Below are positions 17,152 to 26,294 of a stretch of DNA of 64,000 nt, piece after piece; position 1 is the stretch's first letter, and every line of letters starts with the position of its first letter. The translations under genes were made by a program, and so were the position numbers. The DNA lies in assembly GCF_015330125.1 (NCBI RefSeq), contig NZ_JADDXR010000002.1, positions 4,104,685 to 4,168,684 on the forward strand, read 5' to 3'. A model generated the notes under the pieces. The model was given only the letters and a program-made list of their open reading frames with translations. It had not been told where the DNA came from and searched no databases. Source of the stretch: Zobellia nedashkovskayae. GTDB taxonomy: Bacteria > Bacteroidota > Bacteroidia > Flavobacteriales > Flavobacteriaceae.

Positions 17152-18192
17152 ATGAACGACCATCACAAAACTTTTATTGCATTTGTTAAACTCGGCCACT
17201 TTCTTAGAGAGTTTGTTACATTGGAAACACCAAATGACGAATGGTCTATTAAATTAGACGAAGCTATCATTCTTTCCAAACACAAAAATGGTTGGTTTAC
17301 TCGAGAAAATGTCACCCATGCCATAAAAAGTTGGGGAGAATTACTAACGGAAGAACAACTTTCTGCTTGGTTGGAGCCCTATAATTTGAGTCAGAATAAA
17401 CCAAAAATCGTGGCATTGATCATGGCAGGAAATATTCCGCTCGTTGGTTTTCATGATTTATTATGTGTACTTATTACCGGTAATAAGGTGTTTGCGAAAC
17501 TATCCTCTAATGACAATGCACTCATCTTATTCATAAAGGATTACCTCTCTTCTATTGAACCTACTTTTGAAGATACTATTGAAATTGCAGAGGGTAAAAT
17601 GGAAGGTTTTGATGCCGTTATAGCTACAGGGAGTAATAACACTTCTCGTTATTTTGAACACTACTTTAGCAAAGTACCCAACATCATCAGAAAAAATAGA
17701 AACTCTATTTCAGTATTGACCGGAAACGAGTCAAAAGAACAATTAAATGCTCTAGGTGAGGATATCTTTAGATATTATGGACTAGGATGCCGTAGCGTTA
17801 GCAAAGTTTTTGTCCCCAAATCATATGATTTTGACAGCCTTTTTAAAGCAGTTTACTCCTATCATCCTATTGTAGACCATGTAAAATACGCTAATAATTA
17901 CGATTATAACAAAGCGGTTTACCTCATGTCAGAATTTAAAATACTAGATAATGGCTTCTTGATTCTCAAAGAAGACAAAAGCTATTCCTCCCCTATCGCT
18001 TCCTTGTTTTATGAGCGCTATGAGAGTTTAGATGATTTAAAAGAACGCCTTACTGCAGATGCCAATGAGCTACAATGTATTGTTGGTGAAAACATTTTTG
18101 AGGGAGAAATAGCCTTCGGACAGACCCAACAACCTTCGCTTACGGACTATGCAGATAATGTAGACACTGTTGACTTCCTGTTAAGAACCTAA
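17152..18192 (+). CDS. Acyl-CoA reductase (LuxC-like)
   Basis: Predicted to reduce acyl-CoA or acyl groups to aldehyde with NADPH, via a catalytic Cys (candidate in YYGLGCRSVSKVFVP, about residue 218). The protein has the aldehyde-dehydrogenase-like LuxC core: cofactor-binding GNIPLVGFHDLLCVLITGNKV (about 93-113) and FEHYFSKVPNIIRKNRNSISVL (about 168-189). The start at 17152 (MNDHHKTFIAFVKLG) fits the family; a TTG four codons upstream is possible. No lux genes are near, so a bioluminescence role is excluded; the physiological substrate is unknown. It is followed by serC on the same strand. Confidence 0.8.
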   Translation: MNDHHKTFIAFVKLGHFLREFVTLETPNDEWSIKLDEAIILSKHKNGWFTRENVTHAIKSWGELLTEEQLSAWLEPYNLSQNKPKIVALIMAGNIPLVGFHDLLCVLITGNKVFAKLSSNDNALILFIKDYLSSIEPTFEDTIEIAEGKMEGFDAVIATGSNNTSRYFEHYFSKVPNIIRKNRNSISVLTGNESKEQLNALGEDIFRYYGLGCRSVSKVFVPKSYDFDSLFKAVYSYHPIVDHVKYANNYDYNKAVYLMSEFKILDNGFLILKEDKSYSSPIASLFYERYESLDDLKERLTADANELQCIVGENIFEGEIAFGQTQQPSLTDYADNVDTVDFLLRT

Positions 18193-18268
18193 TAGAATTT
18201 TTTGTTAATACTAACCCTGTTTACCCTTAAATTCAAGACCTTTACCACTTAATTTTTTTACAATTCTT

Positions 18269-19333
18269 ATGAAAAAACATAATTTTAGTGCCGGACCTAG
18301 CATACTGCCACAGGAAGTTTTATTAAAATCTTCTGAAGCCATAATGGACTTTAACGGTTCTGGACTTTCCCTTATAGAGATTTCTCATAGAAGCAAAGAC
18401 TTTGTAGAAGTCATTGAAAATGCTCGTAGCCTTGCTCTTGAGCTTTTAGGTCTTGAAGGAAAAGGCTATACGGCACTCTTTCTTCAAGGCGGCGCCAGTA
18501 TGCAATTTTTAATGGCGGCCTATAACCTTTTAGAAAAAAAAGCGGGATACCTTAATACAGGTACTTGGAGCGAAAAAGCAATTAATGAAGCTAAATTGTT
18601 TGGTGATATTGTTGAAGTAGGCTCTTCTAAAGACGAAAATTTCAATTACATACCAAAAGGATATTCAGTCCCTGAAGACCTTGATTATCTTCACGTTACC
18701 TCTAACAATACGATTTTTGGTACGCAGATGAAAAAATTTCCAATGACTAATGTGCCGTTGATATGTGATATGAGTTCTGATATCTTCTCCCGTCAAATGG
18801 ATTTTTCTCAATTTGATTTGATTTATGCTGGGGCGCAGAAAAATATGGGGCCCGCAGGAACAACCCTCGTAGTCGTAAAAGAGGATATATTAGGAAAAGT
18901 ATCTAGAAAGATTCCTAGTATGTTAGATTACCAAGTACATATTTCAAAAGACAGTATGTTCAATACACCTCCTGTTTTTGCTGTGTATACTTCTATGCTA
19001 ACCTTAGAATGGTTAAAAAATCTTGGTGGCATTGCTGCTATTGAAGAAATTAACGAGAAGAAAGCTCGATTAATTTATTCTGAAATTGATTTGAACCCTG
19101 TTTTTAAAGGATTTGCTAAAACAGAGGATAGATCAATCATGAATGCTACTTTCAATTTGGCCAATGACAAATTAAAAGAAACCTTTGATGCCCAATGTAA
19201 AGAAGCTGGTATTAATGGTATTAACGGTCACCGTTCCGTTGGTGGATACCGCGCTTCTATGTACAACGCCCTATCATTAGAAAGTGTTGGCGTCTTGGTA
19301 GATATCATGAGCGAAATGGAAAGAAAAGGGTAA
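18269..19333 (+). CDS. serC: 3-phosphoserine/phosphohydroxythreonine aminotransferase
   Basis: PLP enzyme that converts 3-phosphohydroxypyruvate plus glutamate to phosphoserine. The N-terminus HNFSAGPSILPQEVL is the SerC signature, the PLP lysine is K191 in AGAQKNMGPAG, and the C-terminal GHRSVGGYRASMYNAL contributes phosphate-binding residues. The length (354) is typical. It is followed by a 3-phosphoglycerate dehydrogenase gene 108 bases downstream, so the first two steps of serine synthesis are adjacent. Confidence 0.95.
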   Translation: MKKHNFSAGPSILPQEVLLKSSEAIMDFNGSGLSLIEISHRSKDFVEVIENARSLALELLGLEGKGYTALFLQGGASMQFLMAAYNLLEKKAGYLNTGTWSEKAINEAKLFGDIVEVGSSKDENFNYIPKGYSVPEDLDYLHVTSNNTIFGTQMKKFPMTNVPLICDMSSDIFSRQMDFSQFDLIYAGAQKNMGPAGTTLVVVKEDILGKVSRKIPSMLDYQVHISKDSMFNTPPVFAVYTSMLTLEWLKNLGGIAAIEEINEKKARLIYSEIDLNPVFKGFAKTEDRSIMNATFNLANDKLKETFDAQCKEAGINGINGHRSVGGYRASMYNALSLESVGVLVDIMSEMERKG

Positions 19334-19365
19334 AGCTACTTTTTTACCTTGATTCAATAAACAAT

Positions 19366-19406
19366 AAAAAATGCATCCGTTGGCACACTGCTAACGGATT
19401 CATTTT
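19366..19406 (+). terminator. Possible weak terminator/hairpin between serC and serA
   Basis: Arms ATCCGTT / AACGGAT with an 11-base loop, flanked by a 5' A run and a short CATTTTA 3' side. The T run is short, so it may attenuate rather than end transcription. Confidence 0.35.
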
Positions 19407-19441
19407 AAGCAATAGCAACACTAATAAATTTTCCGAATAGA

Positions 19442-20392
19442 ATGAAGATACTTGCAAATGATGGAATTGCCCAATCGGGTATTAAAGCGCTAGAAAACGC
19501 AGGTTTTGAAGTGCTAACTACTACAGTAGCCCAAGAGCAATTACAAAATTTCATAAATGAAAACGAAATAACCGGATTATTGGTACGAGGTGCCACACAA
19601 GTAAGAAAAGATCTTATTGACAATTGCCCTAGCCTTAGACTTGTTGGGAGAGGTGGTGTTGGCATGGATAATATTGATGTGGAATACGCCGAGAAAAAAG
19701 GTTTATTTGTCATTAATACTCCTGAAGCATCTTCGTCATCGGTGGCAGAGCTTGTTTTTGCCCACCTTTTTGGAGGCGTTCGCTATTTGCACGATGCTAA
19801 CAGAAACATGCCACTTGAAGGCGATAGTAACTTCAAAAAGTTGAAAAAGTCATACGGATCAGGAACGGAGCTTCGCGGAAAAACTTTGGGGATTATCGGT
19901 TTTGGGAGAATAGGACAAGCTACGGCTAAAATAGCTTTGGGTATTGGTATGAAAGTTATTTATCATGATCCTTACTTAGAAAATACTTCTCTTGAAGTTT
20001 CTTTTTTTGATGGGCAATCGGTAACATTCAATTTTGAATCACAAGCCAAAGAAGAATTGGTGTCCACTTCGGATTTTATCACCCTTCATGTTCCCGCTCA
20101 AAAGAACTATATTCTTGGGAAAGAAGAATTTGAATTGATGAAGCCTGGTGTTGGTATTATAAATGCTGCCAGAGGGGGTGTTTTAGATGAAGTTGCTCTT
20201 GTTGATGCTTTGGAGAATGGCAATGTTATTTTTGCCGGTCTTGATGTTTATGAATCTGAACCTAAACCAGAAATCAGAATACTTATGCATCCTAATATCT
20301 CATTAACACCACATATTGGTGCCGCTACTGCAGAAGCGCAAAACAGAATAGGAATGGAATTAGCAGAACAAATCATTACCCTTTTAAAATAG
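19442..20392 (+). CDS. serA: D-3-phosphoglycerate dehydrogenase (short form)
   Basis: NAD-dependent oxidation of 3-phosphoglycerate, the entry to serine synthesis. The D-isomer 2-hydroxyacid dehydrogenase fold is clear: catalytic-domain motif GRGGVGMDNIDVEYAEKKGLFVINTP split around residues 69-94, nucleotide motif GFGRIG (153-158), catalytic Arg in NAARGGVLDEVAL, Glu in YESEPKPE and His in PHIGAATAEA near the C-terminus. At 316 residues it lacks the C-terminal ACT domain of the E. coli enzyme, so serine feedback through ACT is not expected. Adjacent to serC, which supports the assignment over other 2-hydroxyacid dehydrogenases. Confidence 0.9.
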   Translation: MKILANDGIAQSGIKALENAGFEVLTTTVAQEQLQNFINENEITGLLVRGATQVRKDLIDNCPSLRLVGRGGVGMDNIDVEYAEKKGLFVINTPEASSSSVAELVFAHLFGGVRYLHDANRNMPLEGDSNFKKLKKSYGSGTELRGKTLGIIGFGRIGQATAKIALGIGMKVIYHDPYLENTSLEVSFFDGQSVTFNFESQAKEELVSTSDFITLHVPAQKNYILGKEEFELMKPGVGIINAARGGVLDEVALVDALENGNVIFAGLDVYESEPKPEIRILMHPNISLTPHIGAATAEAQNRIGMELAEQIITLLK

Positions 20393-20410
20393 TCCATATA
20401 CAATACCTTT

Positions 20411-20452
20411 AAGAAAACCTCGTTGAACAATTTACTGTTTAGCGAGGTTTTT
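20411..20452 (+). terminator. Intrinsic terminator after serA
   Basis: A long stem starting AAAACCTCG / CGAGGTTTT and continuing inwards with G-U pairs to an eight-base loop, followed by T residues. It begins 19 bases beyond the serA stop. Confidence 0.8.
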
Positions 20453-20643
20453 TATATAGCCTCAGTAAACAATAGAAATTTTTATCATTCAATTAAATAT
20501 GTTTTTTTTGATAACTCTTTACTAATCAAAAGAATATATTAATCGGATTAAGTTGAGTCATTTTAAGGGTTCTTTTCCCTATTTCTCATTTTTGACAGAA
20601 ACTTTTTCGTAAATTGTTAAACAAACATAAACCATTAAATATT

Positions 20644-21276
20644 ATGTCAGGATTATTAGACCTATTAGGCAGCCCAATGGGCAAACAATTAATAAGTGGC
20701 GTAGCCAGCCAGACCGGTAATTCTACCGATCAAACAGGTAGCGTATTAAGTATGGCCTTGCCAATCTTAATGGGAGCCATGAAAAAGAATGCAGCTTCAC
20801 CAGAAGGTGCACAAGGATTAATGAGTGCGCTTTCGGGAAAACATGACGGAGGCATATTAGACAACCTTGGTGGGCTTTTTAGCGGTGGCGTAGACCAATC
20901 TGTTATGGACGATGGTGCAGGTATATTAGGTCACGTTCTAGGTGGTAAGCAAGCAACTGTAGAAAATGCATTAAGTCAAAAATCCGGAATGGACGCAGGT
21001 TCTGTTGCTACCATATTAAAAGTGGCCGCTCCTATTCTTTTAGGATTTTTAGGTAAACAATCAAAAGAACAGAATATTAGCGATTCTAATGGAATTGGTA
21101 ATCTCCTTGGCAGCTTTATGGGCGGTGGCGACTCTGGTAACCAACAACAGTCCCTAATTGAATCTTTTTTAGACTCTGATGGTGACGGTAGTATTCTTGA
21201 TGACGTTGCCTCTATGGCCCTTGGTGGCAATAAAGGTGGCATTGGCGGCCTTTTAGGAGGTCTTTTTGGAAAGTAA
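20644..21276 (+). CDS. DUF937 domain protein
   Basis: A Gly/Ser/Leu-rich protein of about 210 residues with the DUF937 pattern: MSGLLDLLGSPMGKQLISGVASQTG at the start, then repeated LPILMGAMKKN and AAPILLGFLGKQ helical units, and a C-terminal GGGDSGNQQQSLIESFLDSDGDGSILDDV resembling an EF-hand-like acidic turn followed by a Gly-rich tail. Function unknown. I choose the ATG at 20644 as it matches the family start; an upstream in-frame TTG (20614) exists. It is monocistronic, with its own terminator. Confidence 0.85.
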   Translation: MSGLLDLLGSPMGKQLISGVASQTGNSTDQTGSVLSMALPILMGAMKKNAASPEGAQGLMSALSGKHDGGILDNLGGLFSGGVDQSVMDDGAGILGHVLGGKQATVENALSQKSGMDAGSVATILKVAAPILLGFLGKQSKEQNISDSNGIGNLLGSFMGGGDSGNQQQSLIESFLDSDGDGSILDDVASMALGGNKGGIGGLLGGLFGK

Positions 21277-21302
21277 AAACTAGATTGTTAAATAGCATAC
21301 TT

Positions 21303-21334
21303 AAGCCACTTGTTAATTCAAGTGGCTTTTTTTT
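21303..21334 (+). terminator. Intrinsic terminator after the DUF937 gene
   Basis: Perfect stem AAGCCACTTG / CAAGTGGCTT with a six-base loop and eight T, 26 bases after the stop codon. Confidence 0.9.
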
Positions 21335-21378
21335 GTAAATTGTATAACAGTCGTTGCGATACTACTAAGAATCAGATT

Positions 21379-21837
21379 ATGAAAAAGATATATTTAGTTT
21401 TAGGAACACTTAGCTTTTTTACCTTGTTGATCGCTAGTAGTTGTTCTAGCGCAAAAGAAGTTGTTGCTATTTCTGATGAAGAAAAAGTCGCCTTTCAGCA
21501 AAAGGAAAGAGACACCATTACAATTGCTAGCGATGCCACAGAATATGAGATTATAATCATTGAACCAGGATTTAATTTTTGGTTACAGAGTATCGCAAAA
21601 CCACGTAATTATTATTCACAGTCGTACATGGAAAATCGGAATCAGATTTTTGTTGTCAATTACAACCAAAAGGTAATGCAGCCTATGCGTTACGACCCTA
21701 ATCTTTACGAGCAACAAATCAATTATGAACCTAACATAGATTATGGTTATGAAGTGAATTATAAGCTCTATAATTACTTTATTTATTTCCAACGAAAATA
21801 CAATCAGCGCTTGGGGCCTTTTGTACCAAGAATTTGA
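21379..21837 (+). CDS. DUF6146 family lipoprotein
   Basis: A 152-residue lipoprotein: signal peptide with a Cys after LLIASS (residue 23), then a conserved Bacteroidota domain with EIIIIEPGFNFWLQSIAKP and a C-terminal LYNYFIYFQRKYNQRLGPFVPRI. I recognise this as the DUF6146 family; no function is known. The ATG at 21379 is used because a signal peptide begins there (MKKIYLVLGTLSFFTLL); the open frame upstream overlaps the previous terminator. It probably forms a pair with the small membrane gene that starts 27 bases downstream. Confidence 0.8.
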   Translation: MKKIYLVLGTLSFFTLLIASSCSSAKEVVAISDEEKVAFQQKERDTITIASDATEYEIIIIEPGFNFWLQSIAKPRNYYSQSYMENRNQIFVVNYNQKVMQPMRYDPNLYEQQINYEPNIDYGYEVNYKLYNYFIYFQRKYNQRLGPFVPRI

Positions 21838-21864
21838 TTGCCTATATTTGCTTAGATACAAGTT

Positions 21865-22167
21865 ATGAAAAAATTAAAACAACGCTGGGGAATAGACTCT
21901 AATCTTCAGTTAGCCGTCATTTTTTTAGTCTTTGCTATTACTGGCTCCACTGCCACTAAACTAGCTGCGCCCGTTACCGCATTTATCGGTCTTGATAGCG
22001 AAACAACTAATGCCTGGATATATTGGACTTTTCGCATTCTGCTCATATTCCCAATTTACCAAGTGCTTTTAGTGGCATTTGGATGGCTTTTTGGTCAGTT
22101 TCAGTTCTTCTGGAATTTTGAGAAGAAAATGATAAACAGACTCGGTCTGGGGTTTCTTCTTAAATAA
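21865..22167 (+). CDS. DUF6787 family small membrane protein
   Basis: A 100-residue protein with two predicted membrane helices (about 16-37 and 50-78) and conserved WGIDSN and FQFFWNFEKKMINRLG blocks. It matches a Bacteroidota family (DUF6787) that is sometimes mislabelled as a diacylglyceryl transferase; it is far too short for that enzyme. Lies 27 bases after the DUF6146 gene on the same strand. Role unknown. Confidence 0.75.
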   Translation: MKKLKQRWGIDSNLQLAVIFLVFAITGSTATKLAAPVTAFIGLDSETTNAWIYWTFRILLIFPIYQVLLVAFGWLFGQFQFFWNFEKKMINRLGLGFLLK

Positions 22168-22205
22168 TTTATCCATTCTTTTTTAAAGGCCATGGCGTTG
22201 TTTTA

Positions 22206-22213
22206 TAATTTTG
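22206..22213 (+). promoter_or_regulatory. -7 promoter element with almost no leader
   Basis: TAATTTTG matches TAnnTTTG and ends only four bases before the ATG at 22218, so a transcript from here would be essentially leaderless. Low certainty because no -33 element is apparent. Confidence 0.3.
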
Positions 22214-22217
22214 CCAC

Positions 22218-22547
22218 ATGAATAAAATTACCGGTATTTTAATTTCATTAACCTCTATTTTGCTGGTAACTTGTCTTCTCATCCCTTCATTAGCTAAGTT
22301 TGCGCACGCACTAAACGAACATCATTCTGAAGAATGTACAGATGCAAACAGGCTGCATGTTCATGAAGCTGAACTAGATTGTGATTTTCAAAAGTTTCAA
22401 TTATCACCTCAATTTGCTCAATTTACAATCACTTTCAATCAGTATAAACATGCCCTAATAAAAGAAGGTATTACTAATTTTTATTTCTTTTTAAGTAAGT
22501 ACCAAAAACTTCAATTTATTCTTAGGGGACCTCCCTATCTTTCATAA
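22218..22547 (+). CDS. His/Cys-rich small secreted protein preceding a TonB receptor
   Basis: A 109-residue protein with an N-terminal hydrophobic segment (about 5-27) and a metal-ligand-rich stretch, HALNEHHSEECTD followed by HVHEAELDCDF (about 30-56). It ends in FLSKYQKLQFILRGPPYLS, an ending I know from similar proteins placed directly before ZnuD-like TonB receptors in flavobacteria. It is inferred to be a periplasmic or surface metal-binding partner of the receptor gene that starts 53 bases downstream. No enzyme motif is present. Confidence 0.65.
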   Translation: MNKITGILISLTSILLVTCLLIPSLAKFAHALNEHHSEECTDANRLHVHEAELDCDFQKFQLSPQFAQFTITFNQYKHALIKEGITNFYFFLSKYQKLQFILRGPPYLS

Positions 22548-22600
22548 TTACTTTGACTTACAATATCTTTATTTAAGTATCACTTTAAACTACATGCATT

Positions 22601-24820
22601 ATGAAACGTATCATAAATGTGTTACTTTTTACAATGTTGGGCACTTTTTTACAGGCTCAAAATTCTATATCAGGAACAATTACAGATAAAATAGACCAAG
22701 CTACTTTATTTGGCGCAGAAGTTTATTTTCCTCAATTGGAAAAGGGCACCGTAACCGACGAAAATGGATATTATGAATTGAAAAATTTACCTACAGGGAG
22801 CTATAAATTAATAATATCCCATATTGGGTTCCTAACTTCATCACAGTCCATTGTGATTACCGATGGCAACACCTCTTTTAATGCTCAATTGACGCCTAGC
22901 GCCATAGAAATGGAAGAAATTATTGTTTCAACCCCATTCCACAAATTACAGCGTGAAAATGTTATGAAGGTCGAAAGAGCTGATATGAAAGATTTAAAAG
23001 CCCAAGGTGCAGTTACGTTGAGCGAAGGAATAACTAATGTTCCAGGGGTTGAAAGTGTCTCCACAGGGCTAGGAATAGGCAAACCGGTCATAAGAGGATT
23101 AAGCTCCAACCGGGTTTTGGTATATGCACAAGGTATTCGTCTTGAAAATCAGCAGTTTGGTGACGAGCACGGTCTTGGTATAAGCGATGCGGGTATTGAG
23201 AGTGTAGAAGTTATAAAAGGACCCGCTTCCCTACTTTACGGCTCCGATGCACTAGGTGGCGTATTATATCTGAATCCGGAAAAATTTGCTTTACCAAATA
23301 AAACCGAAGGCGATGTAAACCTTACTTATTTTTCAAATACCGAGGGAATAAATGCCAATGCCGGATTTAAAACCTCTGGAGAAAAATTCAAGTTTATGTT
23401 ACGAGGAAGCACGGCAAGTCATACGGATTATCACACAGGAGATGATGTAACGGTTACCAACTCCAGGTTTCAAGAACAAGATATTAAAACAGGCGTAGCT
23501 TACCAAGGAACCAGCTTTAAAACGGAGCTTAGGTACAACTATAATTATTTGAAATTAGGTATTCCCGAAGAAATTGGTGAGCAAACGAATGACCGCACTC
23601 CCCTTTCTCCTTATGAATCTATAGATAATCATATATTAAGTTCAAAAACCAATATTTTCTTTGGCAAATCTAGTTTAGAGACTACTCTAGGCTATACTTT
23701 TAATACTAGAAAGGAATTTGAGGAAGGTGAAGATGAAGCTGCTTTAGACATGAATTTGGCCACCTTCAACTATAATCTTCTATATCACCTGCCAAAATGG
23801 GGGAATTGGGAAACTATAGTTGGAGCACAAGGTATGCACCAAACTAATTCAAATTTTGGCGAAGAGGCCCTTATTCCTGATGCGACCACCAATGATATAG
23901 GTTTTTTAGCTACTTCTCACCTCCATTTTGAGAACAATAGCGATATGCAATTTGGAATTCGCTATGACCGTCGTGCATTAGATGGAGAGGAAAATGGAAT
24001 TTCTGGTGAAGAAGGTTATATATCACCTATTGACCAGAGCTACAACAGTTTTAATGCCGCATTGGGCTACAAACTTGAACTCTTAAAAAAGCTAACAGGC
24101 AGAATAAACCTAGCATCAGGTTTCAGAGCTCCTAATTTGGCCGAATTGACTTCTAATGGGGTTCACGAAGGTACTAACCGCTATGAAATTGGTAATGCCG
24201 ATTTAAGCAACGAGCAGAACCTTCAGACTGATATCTCAATAGAATACAAGAACGAGCACATGGAGTTTTATGTGAACGGATTCTATAATTCCGTGAACGA
24301 CTTTATTTTCATTCAGTCTAACGGACAGACTATTGAGGAAAATGAAGTTTTTCTATACCAACAACAAGATGCTAAATTATACGGTGGAGAAATAGGACTT
24401 CATATTCACCCGCACCCATTAGATTGGCTACATATTGAAAGTAGCTTTGAAACGGTTACCGGAAAACTAAAAGATGATACCTATTTGCCTTTAATCCCCG
24501 CGAATTCGCTTACCAATACTTTACGAACAGAATTTACAAAAACAAATAACCGGCTAGAAAGCAGCTATGCATTTATCACCTTAAAATCAGTGTTTAAACA
24601 GAATAATATAAGTGGATTTGAACTAGCTTCGGATGGATACAACCTACTAAATATAGGGCTTGGAGGAACAACTTTATTGTTTAATCATCCTATAGACATT
24701 CGTTTAAGCGGAAACAACATCCTTAATACGGATTATATTTCGCACTTATCTAGGTTAAAAGGCGATGGCATATCTAATATTGGTAGGAATATCAATTTAG
24801 GGGTGAGCATTCCTCTTTAA
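22601..24820 (+). CDS. TonB-dependent receptor, ZnuD-like
   Basis: Outer-membrane transporter of 739 residues: signal peptide (1-19, ending LQAQN), carboxypeptidase-like regulatory domain (about 22-105, ISGTITDKIDQATLFGAEVYF), plug (about 115-230, GVESVSTGLGIGKPVIRGLSSNRVLVY and IKGPASLLYGSDALGGVLY), and a 22-strand barrel. The blocks LASGFRAPNLAELTSNGVHEGTNRYEIGN and HPHPLDWLHIESSFETVTGKL resemble the ZnuD zinc/heme receptor family. Metal (zinc) uptake is inferred from this and from the His-rich protein just upstream; no Zur site was identified. Confidence 0.85.
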   Translation: MKRIINVLLFTMLGTFLQAQNSISGTITDKIDQATLFGAEVYFPQLEKGTVTDENGYYELKNLPTGSYKLIISHIGFLTSSQSIVITDGNTSFNAQLTPSAIEMEEIIVSTPFHKLQRENVMKVERADMKDLKAQGAVTLSEGITNVPGVESVSTGLGIGKPVIRGLSSNRVLVYAQGIRLENQQFGDEHGLGISDAGIESVEVIKGPASLLYGSDALGGVLYLNPEKFALPNKTEGDVNLTYFSNTEGINANAGFKTSGEKFKFMLRGSTASHTDYHTGDDVTVTNSRFQEQDIKTGVAYQGTSFKTELRYNYNYLKLGIPEEIGEQTNDRTPLSPYESIDNHILSSKTNIFFGKSSLETTLGYTFNTRKEFEEGEDEAALDMNLATFNYNLLYHLPKWGNWETIVGAQGMHQTNSNFGEEALIPDATTNDIGFLATSHLHFENNSDMQFGIRYDRRALDGEENGISGEEGYISPIDQSYNSFNAALGYKLELLKKLTGRINLASGFRAPNLAELTSNGVHEGTNRYEIGNADLSNEQNLQTDISIEYKNEHMEFYVNGFYNSVNDFIFIQSNGQTIEENEVFLYQQQDAKLYGGEIGLHIHPHPLDWLHIESSFETVTGKLKDDTYLPLIPANSLTNTLRTEFTKTNNRLESSYAFITLKSVFKQNNISGFELASDGYNLLNIGLGGTTLLFNHPIDIRLSGNNILNTDYISHLSRLKGDGISNIGRNINLGVSIPL

Positions 24821-24843
24821 AATTAAACTCACCTACTACTAAG

Positions 24844-24892
24844 CCGCAAGTCAACTAGAAAAACTACTATTTGCTTGCGGTTTTATTTTTTT
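24844..24892 (+). terminator. Possible terminator for the TonB receptor gene
   Basis: Arms CCGCAAG / CTTGCGG are followed by TTTTATTTTTTT, but the loop is about 23 bases and the element runs into the 3' end of the convergent desaturase gene. Weak candidate. Confidence 0.4.
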
Positions 24893-25763
24893 CCTTAAAA
24901 TGAAAACCATGAACAAGTTGGCCAAAAAATCCTTTAGGCATTTTATCATCACCTTCGTAACCTAATGGGACCAAACCACTGTCTTCGGGGATATAGTCGG
25001 TTTTAAAAATATAATCCCAGAGACTTAAGCTAATACCGTAATTTACACCATTCTTCTTTCCTTCCGGAAGCTCATAAGCATGGTGGTACAAATGCATGAC
25101 CGGGTTATTGAAAATATACTTTAACGGGCCCCAAGTTAGTTTAATGTTCGAATGATTAAGATGCCCTATTGCTATAGCAAAAAAATGAACGATATAAGCC
25201 TGCTCAGGCTCAAACCCTCCCAATACCATTACCGCAAAAGTTTTAAGAGGTTTGTAAAATAAATTCTCCATCCAATGGTAACGCATATGGGCTGCAAAAC
25301 CCATTTCTTTTACACTATGATGAACCTTATGAAACTCCCATAAAAAAGCATACCTATGAAGCAGCATATGAGTAAACCATTGCACAAAATCCAGCAGCAC
25401 AAAAAAGACTGTTAACTGCAAGATTGGAGGCCATTCATGCAGGTTAATAAGCGCTAAAGCATCAGATGGCATTCCAATGTCTAAAAACATCAATTCCAAT
25501 AACTTATAAAATCCACTTATTGCAATTACGAAAAGGAAGAAATTGAAAAATATATAAAATGCATCCAACCAAAAATCTCTTCTAAATACCGCCTGATTTT
25601 TCCGCCATGGAAAAGCAATTTCCAGAATCCATACCAATGCCGAGAGTACTATAATACCCCAGAAATAATTGGTATACCAAGGAACATCAAACAGGATAGA
25701 TTTCCATGTCCAATTAAGAGTTCCCAATAGGGAATCTAGAAATGCATCAAAGTATTTTTCCAT
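24867..25763 (-). CDS. Sterol desaturase / fatty acid hydroxylase superfamily protein
   Basis: Membrane di-iron enzyme of 298 residues. The eight-His signature is visible: H132-x3-H136, H145-x2-HH149 (HKVHH), and H224-x2-HH228 (HLYHH), with another HxxH-type His near 201-204. Four hydrophobic segments (about 33-52, 68-95, 113-130, 175-200) surround them. Such enzymes hydroxylate or desaturate fatty acids, carotenoids or sterol-like lipids; the substrate is unknown. It is on the same strand as, and 42 bases downstream of, the cytochrome/sulfite dehydrogenase pair, so it may share their transcript. Confidence 0.85.
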   Translation of the reverse strand: MEKYFDAFLDSLLGTLNWTWKSILFDVPWYTNYFWGIIVLSALVWILEIAFPWRKNQAVFRRDFWLDAFYIFFNFFLFVIAISGFYKLLELMFLDIGMPSDALALINLHEWPPILQLTVFFVLLDFVQWFTHMLLHRYAFLWEFHKVHHSVKEMGFAAHMRYHWMENLFYKPLKTFAVMVLGGFEPEQAYIVHFFAIAIGHLNHSNIKLTWGPLKYIFNNPVMHLYHHAYELPEGKKNGVNYGISLSLWDYIFKTDYIPEDSGLVPLGYEGDDKMPKGFFGQLVHGFHFKEKNKTASK

Positions 25764-25805
25764 TGTTAAATAAGCTTTTGCATAATATAGGTCGGAAAAG
25801 AATGC

Positions 25806-26294
25806 TTAATCTTTCAATTCGTACCAATCAATATCTGTAAGAACCGTTCTTCTACCCTTCTTTTGAGGCGGATAATTCGTAACCAGATAATCTATGATAA
25901 TATCTTCATTTTCTCCTAAGTCCCATAAATTTTGGGTTTCCTGCATCCATTTGATGGTTGCTTTCCAGCGTTCTTTGTTCATTCGGTTCTGGATGACCAG
26001 CTTGGCCGAATGACAATTGGTGCAATTTTGAACGATCTCCATCATTCCAGGACCTTCAACGAAACCGGTACGCACGTGAATGCCGTTTTCAATTTTATCA
26101 AAATCATCTTCTTCAACTGGTACGGTAACTATTTCTGAATCAGGCTCAGAACCCTTAAAAATTGATATATCTGGGTTTTTTATCAGATACACTAATGCAA
26201 CGACAAAAACGCCAATACTAGCGCAAACGATAACAAGCACCTTATAAAAACTCCGAAAATCCTTTTTTAGTTTATCATGATTTTGCTTTTCCAT
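25806..26294 (-). CDS. Monohaem cytochrome c, probable sulfite dehydrogenase subunit (SorB-like)
   Basis: A 162-residue protein with one N-terminal membrane anchor (about 19-38) and one haem c motif, C91-x2-C94-H95 (NCTNCHSAK). The C-terminal part includes NMNKERW-like Met and a WxQETQNLWD block typical of SorB-type cytochromes. The start codon abuts the sulfite dehydrogenase stop codon with no spacer, a tight translational coupling. Predicted to take electrons from the molybdenum subunit and pass them to the respiratory chain. Confidence 0.85.
   Translation of the reverse strand: MEKQNHDKLKKDFRSFYKVLVIVCASIGVFVVALVYLIKNPDISIFKGSEPDSEIVTVPVEEDDFDKIENGIHVRTGFVEGPGMMEIVQNCTNCHSAKLVIQNRMNKERWKATIKWMQETQNLWDLGENEDIIIDYLVTNYPPQKKGRRTVLTDIDWYELKD

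Noticed and set aside
17152..18192. Bioluminescence (lux) gene cluster
   Set aside because: Only a LuxC-like reductase is present; no luxA/B/D/E occur and the neighbours are serine-synthesis genes.
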